Part shown: positions 58,888-64,000 of the stretch, piece by piece
Layout of the letters: each line of letters starts with the position of its first letter
How positions within the stretch are numbered: the first letter of the stretch is position 1
DNA from: Rs1 sp029027825
Lineage (GTDB): Bacteria; Pseudomonadota; Gammaproteobacteria; Pseudomonadales; Balneatricaceae
Assembly (NCBI GenBank): GCA_029027825.1
Contig: CP093399.1
Location: forward strand, 1,178,001 to 1,242,000
DNA: 64,000 nt
Reading direction: 5' to 3'
Made by a program: the position numbers and the translations under genes
The notes under the pieces: model-generated
The model's input: only the letters and a program-made list of their open reading frames with translations
Database searches by the model: none
What the model was told of the DNA's origin: nothing

Positions 58888-59005
58888 ATAGCTACTTATT
58901 TAATTGTCTAATAAATAATTGGTCTAAATCTTGCATATTAAGAGAAAAGAAACGAAACGAAACGAAAGATATAAATTTAATATGTAATGAATATAAGGTC
59001 ATTTT

Positions 59006-59173
59006 ATGCAAGGGTCAATTATTCTCCATCCATCATTTTCCAGAGCGAGTGATTCACAAGTCTATAGAGAAATTAATGAAGCGTTTGATAGATTAGGCTA
59101 TCACTTCGATAAAAAAGATAAATATAAGTCGTCAGTGAAAAAAGATAACCGTATTTATCGTCATTCAGCGTGA
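59006..59173 (+). CDS. small hypothetical protein (55 residues)
   Basis: An ATG at 59006 with AAGG upstream opens a frame of 55 codons: MQGSIILHPSFSRASDSQVY, then INEAFDRLGYHFDKKDKYKS and a basic end (KKDNRIYRHSA). Composition is protein-like, with amphipathic helix around REINEAFDRLGYHF. I know no family. It is short enough to be missed by most gene callers. It ends 37 bp before a MITE. Confidence 0.5.
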   Translation: MQGSIILHPSFSRASDSQVYREINEAFDRLGYHFDKKDKYKSSVKKDNRIYRHSA

Positions 59174-59209
59174 TTCTCTATGCGGCAGTTAGAATTTATT
59201 CTCACTAGT

Positions 59210-59371
59210 ACCTGATTCCGTGACTTCAAAGTGAATACAGAGTGTAAGATGTTGCTTTTACAGTGGAATTGAAAAATATTAACTGCACCCATAGGTTCAG
59301 TGGGTATTTTTCTAACCGCTGTAGAATCAAGAGCTTGCGCTATGTACTGCAGTGAAGTCACTGATTCAGGT
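59210..59371 (+). mobile_element. MITE-like element, short form, copy near-identical to that at 110
   Basis: 162 bp, same orientation and length as 110-271 with only a handful of differences. Ends CCTGATTCCGTGACTTCA and AAGTCACTGATTCAGG. Flanked by the 5-bp direct repeat TAGTA (ending at 59210 and starting at 59371). The near-identity of two copies 59 kb apart suggests recent movement or gene conversion. Confidence 0.85.
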
Positions 59372-59399
59372 AGTACTTATCAGACCTCAACATAACGTC

Positions 59400-59582
59400 A
59401 CGAGTTATGGAGTAGGCTTTGATGCCGCGGCTAAACTGCTGTAAAAATCCGACAGTGGTTTTGGCTTTATCAGCTTAACCGAGCGTATCGCACTATTAGA
59501 CGGCTCCCTGCAGGCTGAAAGTGTTTCAAACAGCGGATCAACAGTGACCATCAAGTTACCCCTTAAGGTTGAATCTGAATAG
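59400..59582 (+). pseudogene. C-terminal remnant of a sensor histidine kinase
   Basis: In one frame the sequence reads YGVGFDAAAKLL, a TAA stop at 59442-59444, then SDSGFGFISLTERIALLDGS and LQAESVSNSGSTVTIKLPL. GVGFD and GFG-I-L-ERI match the G-boxes of the HATPase_c domain of HisKA_3-type kinases. The rest of the kinase is gone: a MITE ends 28 bp upstream. This is a decayed gene end. Confidence 0.7.
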
Positions 59583-59717
59583 ATCAGTAAACTTATCTAC
59601 TGCTCTTTAATTCATCCCATGCCCTCGTCTAAATGGCCGAGAAAAGCTGTCTTGAGTGCCATTTATAGTCTTGCTCAAACCTGAGCGTCAAACTCTGATA
59701 AGTTATTTTATACATTA

Positions 59718-59874
59718 GAGACCTCTGCATAACTTACCCAAAGGGTATGATAACTGCGTTCGGTAATACGGCGTTAAAAACCGGCTTAATCTGCTCATTT
59801 ACACCTGTAGACTCCGCTATCTCGCCGGTTTTTGCCTTGTCTTACCTTCACTCGCAACGTTATGCAAAGGTCTC
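59718..59874. mobile_element. second, unrelated small inverted-repeat element
   Basis: The ends GAGACCTCTGCATAACTT (59718) and AACGTTATGCAAAGGTCTC (to 59874) are inverted repeats with few mismatches. An inner perfect pair AAAAACCGGC (59776-59785) and GCCGGTTTTT (59824-59833) is nested within. There is no coding capacity in 157 bp. It looks like a non-autonomous element of an IS with GAGACC ends. Target duplication is not clear. The remaining sequence of 59583-60015 holds no gene. Confidence 0.6.
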
Positions 59875-60015
59875 ATTTAACAATCAATATTTTATTATTG
59901 CCATTGCTCAGTTATAAAAAAACCTGTCGTTTACGACAGTTATAAATCCCGCTCTCAGGTTATAGCCTATAAAGAATAATATTTTAATGCGTTGAAATCG
60001 TAATTAGGAACAACT

Positions 60016-62163
60016 ATGCAATTAAATTCTCTTATCTATAGCATGCTTTTTGTACTGATCAGTCCCTTAGTGGCGGCGGAGCAAACCAGACCATTTACCT
60101 TTGCTAACACGCTGGTGACTAAGTTTAGTGGTACTGTGTTAGCGATTGAAAAAAAGGCGTTAGACCCCAGCAATCATTTTATCAATGAAACCTTCATTAA
60201 CCCAGTGGGAGCCTCCGTCAGGATCAGCAATATCAGCGCACCTGGGGCTGTTTGGCAGGGGCAGCTGTTGGGCATTCAAGAGCGGCAATACTGGCAAGTG
60301 CCAGCACTTGCCATCGGGCAGGTATTTTCCGCCACTTACGATAGTCAGGGCAACGCCTACGTCGCCGCCAGTTCTAGTTACGGTCTCAATATTACTATTC
60401 CTGATATCTGCGAGATCAACCGCTTCGACAAGCAAGGTCGTTCACTGTGTTTAACAGTGGATAGCCTGGATAAGGATAAGTTTCCCGAGCGGGTGATTAA
60501 AGGACATCCCTCCGCCCGTTGGATGGTCGGCCAATTCGGCCAAAGCGGCTCGCCGGGCTCTGTATGGAAAATAGATGGGCGCAGCGGCAAAGCGAGTTTG
60601 TTTGCGGATATACGATTAGCCGGGCTCGCCAACTCCGGAGCGGCTTTAGGTGATGTAACTTATGACAGTAGTCACAATCAGTTTTTTGTCTCAGATTTAG
60701 ATACCGGCATGATTCACAGAGTCTCAAACAATGCTAAACAAGCCGGGACCTTAGTCGATTATTTTGATCATGGTGAAACTGCTAGAGCGGCACTTGGGTT
60801 GCAACCAGTCCGCCATGACAACAGTGATAGGATCGATATCACCGATCAAAAATTTAATAGCTTAGAGCCCAATACTTGGGGATTCGCCAAACAGGGGAGG
60901 CAAGTATGGGCGCTGCAGTACTATGCAGATCGGCTCTATTATTCAGTGTGGAATGGTAGATTATTAGGCAGTGAGATTTGGTCGGTGGGGATAGACATTA
61001 ACGGTAAGTTTTTAGCCGATAGCCGCCTCGATATACAGGTCCCTGAGTATCAGCGTCATTTTAAAGTGACGGATATCGCCTTTAACAAACAGGGTGCAAT
61101 GGTACTCGCCCAACGAGGGGATATTGAACCAAGTTATGATTATCAGATAGCGGTCAATGGCAGCAACCCTAGAGTGCTGCGCTATTGGCTGGAGCTACCT
61201 AATGACCCAGCCACTAGCAGTGCCTGGATTGCCCAGCCAGAAGAATATGCAGTCGGCAATGAAGGAGAGTATCGCAGTAATAGCGGTGGTATAGCCTTTG
61301 GCTATGGTTATACATCGAGTGGGCAAATAGATACGCAGGGCTGTAAAGATACTTTATGGGTGACAGGTCACAATTTATTAAGCGTTGATAAAAAACAGAT
61401 ATCGGGATTGCAGGGAAGCCCCGCAGGTCCGGTGAGGGATTTTAACACTCCGCCGACCAGCAGTTATTTCATCGATGAGTATCCTGAACAAGCCACTGCG
61501 GTGATCAATGGATGGCTTGGGGATGTTGAGGTTTATACGAGAGCCTGCCAATGCCAAACCTTATGTTCGATTGCCCCTGTGGTATTAGATCCCCCTATCC
61601 TGGCAAACCCTCAGCCAAAGGCCCCCTTAACCACTGATCAAGGGGTCGTAAACCCGCCGCCAAGTGCTGAATTCCCGGTCCCGGTTAGCTTGCCTGAATT
61701 TCCCGTTTGGTGCCCCTATGGGCTCTGTGGAGTAGTGGTAGCTTGTATCCCGCCGCTAAATTTTTGGCCATGGTGTGATGGTGAAGAAGAGGAGGTTGTT
61801 GAGCCTGAAAAAACCGCATGTATGTTAGTCGAAATGTCACCTGCCGGACCCTTCCTCAATGGTAATGTTTGGTCGTTACCTCTGGGGGTGACATCGTTGG
61901 GTGGGAATGTAATCGACAGTATGAGGATTTTTTCAGACACAGCAAGTGTGACTATTACCAGCGGGGTCACTTATGCAGTAGGTTCTCCCACCCCAACTTT
62001 CCTGGCCACTGACAATCAAACGGCAATATTCGATTTATGTGGTTTTGATAGCACCGCGGCGCAAAGCGGTGAACCTTACGACTGTTGCCGGATGAAAGTT
62101 AAATTTAAGATTAGAGAATCTCAATCGTCCTCAGATCATCAACAGTTGGAGATAGTGCAATGA
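60016..62163 (+). CDS. large secreted protein with a beta-propeller-like region, unknown function
   Basis: 715 residues with AGGAA before ATG and a signal peptide (SLIYSMLFVLISPLVAAEQ). The middle, about residues 150-500, has repeated propeller-like strands: GSVWKIDGRSGKASLFADI, LGDVTYDSSHNQFFVSDLDT, GFAKQGRQVWALQYYADRLY, KVTDIAFNKQGAMVLAQRGD. A Cys/Pro-rich linker follows (CQCQTLCSIAPVVLDPP; PEFPVWCPYGLCGVVVACIP). A final domain (ACMLVEMSPAGPFLNG ... SGVTYAVGSPTPTFLA ... PYDCCRMKVKF) resembles a module in the next protein. The stop overlaps that gene's start (ATGA). It is not a known family to me. Confidence 0.75.
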   Translation: MQLNSLIYSMLFVLISPLVAAEQTRPFTFANTLVTKFSGTVLAIEKKALDPSNHFINETFINPVGASVRISNISAPGAVWQGQLLGIQERQYWQVPALAIGQVFSATYDSQGNAYVAASSSYGLNITIPDICEINRFDKQGRSLCLTVDSLDKDKFPERVIKGHPSARWMVGQFGQSGSPGSVWKIDGRSGKASLFADIRLAGLANSGAALGDVTYDSSHNQFFVSDLDTGMIHRVSNNAKQAGTLVDYFDHGETARAALGLQPVRHDNSDRIDITDQKFNSLEPNTWGFAKQGRQVWALQYYADRLYYSVWNGRLLGSEIWSVGIDINGKFLADSRLDIQVPEYQRHFKVTDIAFNKQGAMVLAQRGDIEPSYDYQIAVNGSNPRVLRYWLELPNDPATSSAWIAQPEEYAVGNEGEYRSNSGGIAFGYGYTSSGQIDTQGCKDTLWVTGHNLLSVDKKQISGLQGSPAGPVRDFNTPPTSSYFIDEYPEQATAVINGWLGDVEVYTRACQCQTLCSIAPVVLDPPILANPQPKAPLTTDQGVVNPPPSAEFPVPVSLPEFPVWCPYGLCGVVVACIPPLNFWPWCDGEEEEVVEPEKTACMLVEMSPAGPFLNGNVWSLPLGVTSLGGNVIDSMRIFSDTASVTITSGVTYAVGSPTPTFLATDNQTAIFDLCGFDSTAAQSGEPYDCCRMKVKFKIRESQSSSDHQQLEIVQ

Positions 62164-64000
62164 AAGCGCAAAGATTGATAAAGACATTGCAAAGGGCTGT
62201 TTTGTGCTGTGCTTTAGGGTTAGTTTTCCCCCAATTACAGGCAAACGAGCTCGCCAATGCTGGTTTTGAGGATGATCAATCTGGAAGTTATGGCAATAAT
62301 ATAAGTCCCAGGCTGAATGTCGCTCCCTGGATATCTCTGGGTCGGCATAATGTAGTGCAAGTCGATGGTGTTGGGGGTTTATCTTGGTATGGCAGCAGTG
62401 GGCCAGAGGTAGACGCCTCGAGCAGTACTGGTGCTAGACACTATCTAGACATGCAAAACAGCGCCGGCTCTGTGTATCAGTCGTTCACAACCGCTAATGA
62501 CTGCTCCGGAGAGGTATTGTTTGGTGGGAATTTTTCTACCCGAGGTAACGCGGGAGGTAATGCTCATATTGAAATAAGGGAAGGTGTAGGCGAGCTGGGA
62601 AGCTTAATCGGCACCACCGTAGTGGTTAATATACCGGCGGGAAACTCAGAGACAGATCCATGGCTAGCGGTGAATTTCTCGGCCATTTTAAGCGCATCAA
62701 CCACCTATTCTTTTTTAGTGTGGATGGATGACCAGATGAATTTTGATGAAGCTTACGTCAATTTCACCTCGGGTCCCTGTGAAGATAATCCCGTCATTAA
62801 CCCTCCAGATCCAGGGGTTTGCCTAGAGGTGCTTCAACAGCTGAGCTGTACTGACGCGGGATGGCAAGTTACTTTGAGCCATGATCCCGCCTCCCTATTA
62901 CAGCCCGATCAATATAATGTAACCTCTATTACCAGTGGTGTCACCATCAGTGGTAGCTCGCCCAATTTTATACTCAATGGGGCACTGCCTGATAATTCAG
63001 CCGTGAATTTATTAGTGTTTGGTACTGAAATTAATCAAGGCAGTGGTGCCGGGATGGATTTGTGCTGCGAGGAAACAATGATTCACGTTGATATACCCTC
63101 GTCAGAATGTGAAACCATTTGTGATGCTAATGAAGAGTTAGTCGAAGGTGTCTGCGTGGCGATAGAAGAGCCTGAACCGAGTAATGAACGGCTAGCAGAT
63201 GCAAACAAAAATTGTATTATGGTTAATGGAGAATTAGATTGTGCGCTGAACCTAAATAATCAGCCGGTTGAGCCCAAGCAACAATTAATACTGACAAAAT
63301 CCTCTGCCACTCACTGTCGCGCCGGGGCGGCCTGTCACTTCAGCATAGGGTTGGAAAATCGATCAGATCAGGCGTTTAACGGCCCTGCGATACTAGTGGA
63401 TCAGCCGAGCAAAATGTTTGGTAATGTGCGTGGAGCCTCTAATGGTTGGCAGTGTTATAAAGCAAAAAATAGCTATCAGTGTTTCAATCCAGCACTGCAG
63501 ATAGCCGCCAATAGCAGCAGCAAATTTACCTTGAGTTTGTCGGTACCTAGGAAGCTTAGTGGCAAGGTTAATAATTGCATTGCCGCTGTCGGGCCCGAGG
63601 GGCTGGAAAATCCGGTCTATCTATTGCAATCATTACTCAAGAGCGCAGGATTTAATCCTCGTGGAGTGGACGGAAGAGTCGGCGCCGGTACCCGCTCGGC
63701 AATGCAAAAATATGCGACAGCCAACCATTTAGAGCAGGTTAATATAGATGCGCTGTTAGCGCACCTGCAAGCTAACTTCCCCCGGTTAGAAACTAATAGG
63801 GCCTGCACCCGCTTAAGCATCGATAAGCCAAAACCTAGATTGCAGTGTAAAGCTGGATCAGTGTATGAAAAAGGTGTTTGCGTTAGTCTGCAAGTGAACA
63901 GCCAGCGCTGTGCTGATAATGCCAACTGGACAGGCAAACAATGTGTCGTTTGTGAACAGGGTAGCCATTGGAATGAGCAGCGCAAGTCATGTGACTTCCC
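62160..64000 (+). CDS. large secreted cysteine-rich protein with a peptidoglycan-binding domain (3' end outside window)
   Basis: 613 codons are visible with no stop. A signal peptide (TLQRAVLCCALGLVFPQLQA) is followed by a beta-sandwich-like region (NELANAGFEDDQSGSYGNNI, YLDMQNSAGSVYQSFTTAND). A module with SGVTISGSSPNFIL and DLCCEE resembles the end of the preceding protein. A DUF11-like domain follows (THCRAGAACHFSIGLENRSD). From about residue 484 there is a PG_binding_1 fold (VYLLQSLLKSAGFNPRGVDG, then RVGAGTRSAMQKYA). Cysteine-rich repeats close the visible part (GSVYEKGVCVS, CADNANWTGKQCVVC). It is coupled to the previous gene by ATGA. The function is unknown; a cell wall or surface role is inferred. 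Confidence 0.75.
   Translation, partial: MKAQRLIKTLQRAVLCCALGLVFPQLQANELANAGFEDDQSGSYGNNISPRLNVAPWISLGRHNVVQVDGVGGLSWYGSSGPEVDASSSTGARHYLDMQNSAGSVYQSFTTANDCSGEVLFGGNFSTRGNAGGNAHIEIREGVGELGSLIGTTVVVNIPAGNSETDPWLAVNFSAILSASTTYSFLVWMDDQMNFDEAYVNFTSGPCEDNPVINPPDPGVCLEVLQQLSCTDAGWQVTLSHDPASLLQPDQYNVTSITSGVTISGSSPNFILNGALPDNSAVNLLVFGTEINQGSGAGMDLCCEETMIHVDIPSSECETICDANEELVEGVCVAIEEPEPSNERLADANKNCIMVNGELDCALNLNNQPVEPKQQLILTKSSATHCRAGAACHFSIGLENRSDQAFNGPAILVDQPSKMFGNVRGASNGWQCYKAKNSYQCFNPALQIAANSSSKFTLSLSVPRKLSGKVNNCIAAVGPEGLENPVYLLQSLLKSAGFNPRGVDGRVGAGTRSAMQKYATANHLEQVNIDALLAHLQANFPRLETNRACTRLSIDKPKPRLQCKAGSVYEKGVCVSLQVNSQRCADNANWTGKQCVVCEQGSHWNEQRKSCDF

Noticed and set aside
59161..59361. 66-codon minus-strand frame
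   Set aside because: It is almost wholly MITE sequence (59210-59371); the same frame appears in the other orientation copy near 57716.
1..64000. tRNA, rRNA and riboswitch genes
   Set aside because: I saw no cloverleaf with a CCA end or a known riboswitch core in the intergenic regions; short non-coding RNAs cannot be excluded by eye.

Overview
The window looks like a chromosomal segment of a moderately AT-rich, probably marine, gammaproteobacterium. The best placement clue is the block topA, two small genes, sulA, lexA (15749-20994), which matches the order I remember from Pseudomonas (topA next to small PA3010/PA3009-type genes and a lexA-sulA operon). Housekeeping proteins (AroA, TopA, LexA, DinG, RhlB-like, GpsA, UgpE, DppA) all read as gammaproteobacterial. 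No tRNA, rRNA or CRISPR array was seen.

Layout. 1-6430 is a decayed accessory zone. It holds a GC-richer pair of class V aminotransferases with a LysR regulator, an IS3-type transposase remnant, and broken pieces of a dipeptide epimerase and a TAXI-TRAP binding protein. 6437-15430 carries an ECF sigma/anti-sigma pair, a pseudouridine synthase, tcdA, aroA, a YegD-like Hsp70, a parvulin and small unknowns. 15749-26229 is a DNA maintenance block: topA, then the SOS cluster sulA-lexA/dinG with three LexA boxes, an RhlB-like helicase, gpsA and sixA. 26174-31684 has a PglL-like O-oligosaccharyltransferase, a repeat-flanked alpha/beta hydrolase and a complete bufferin (MNIO) operon with an internal 20-bp hairpin. 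31818-37746 is a full glycerol-3-phosphate uptake operon (ugpB-A-E-C, a glycerophosphodiesterase and a HAD phosphatase). 38451-39923 is a BigR-like sulfur-sensing regulator with two YeeE/YedE permease halves. 40207-46472 is a YjfI/PspA/YjfK/YjfL/YgiB/ATP-grasp envelope operon that also encodes a potassium channel, with a divergent DUF6471 gene. 46642-51384 has a M24 peptidase, a ClpP-like periplasmic protein, a pseudouridine synthase and an LpxR-like deacylase. 52118-57399 is a dipeptide ABC operon with fused ATPases. 57877-59173 has small genes. 59400-59874 holds a histidine-kinase remnant and a second small inverted-repeat element. 60016-64000 encodes two large, translationally coupled, secreted proteins that I do not recognise.

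The feature that ties the window together is a family of non-coding elements. They have terminal inverted repeats of the type CCTGAATC-GT-ACTTCA and come in two main sizes, about 160 and 205 bp. I count nine copies, full or degenerate. Four of them (110, 8775, 37807, 59210) are flanked by perfect 5-bp direct repeats, as expected of a transposed MITE. They sit between genes, inside an operon, and directly upstream of start codons.

The most interesting items are this MITE family, the bufferin operon with its hairpin, the unusual YjfJ/PspA plus ion channel operon, the paired secreted proteins at the right end, and the heptamer/nonamer repeat arrays around the alpha/beta hydrolase start.
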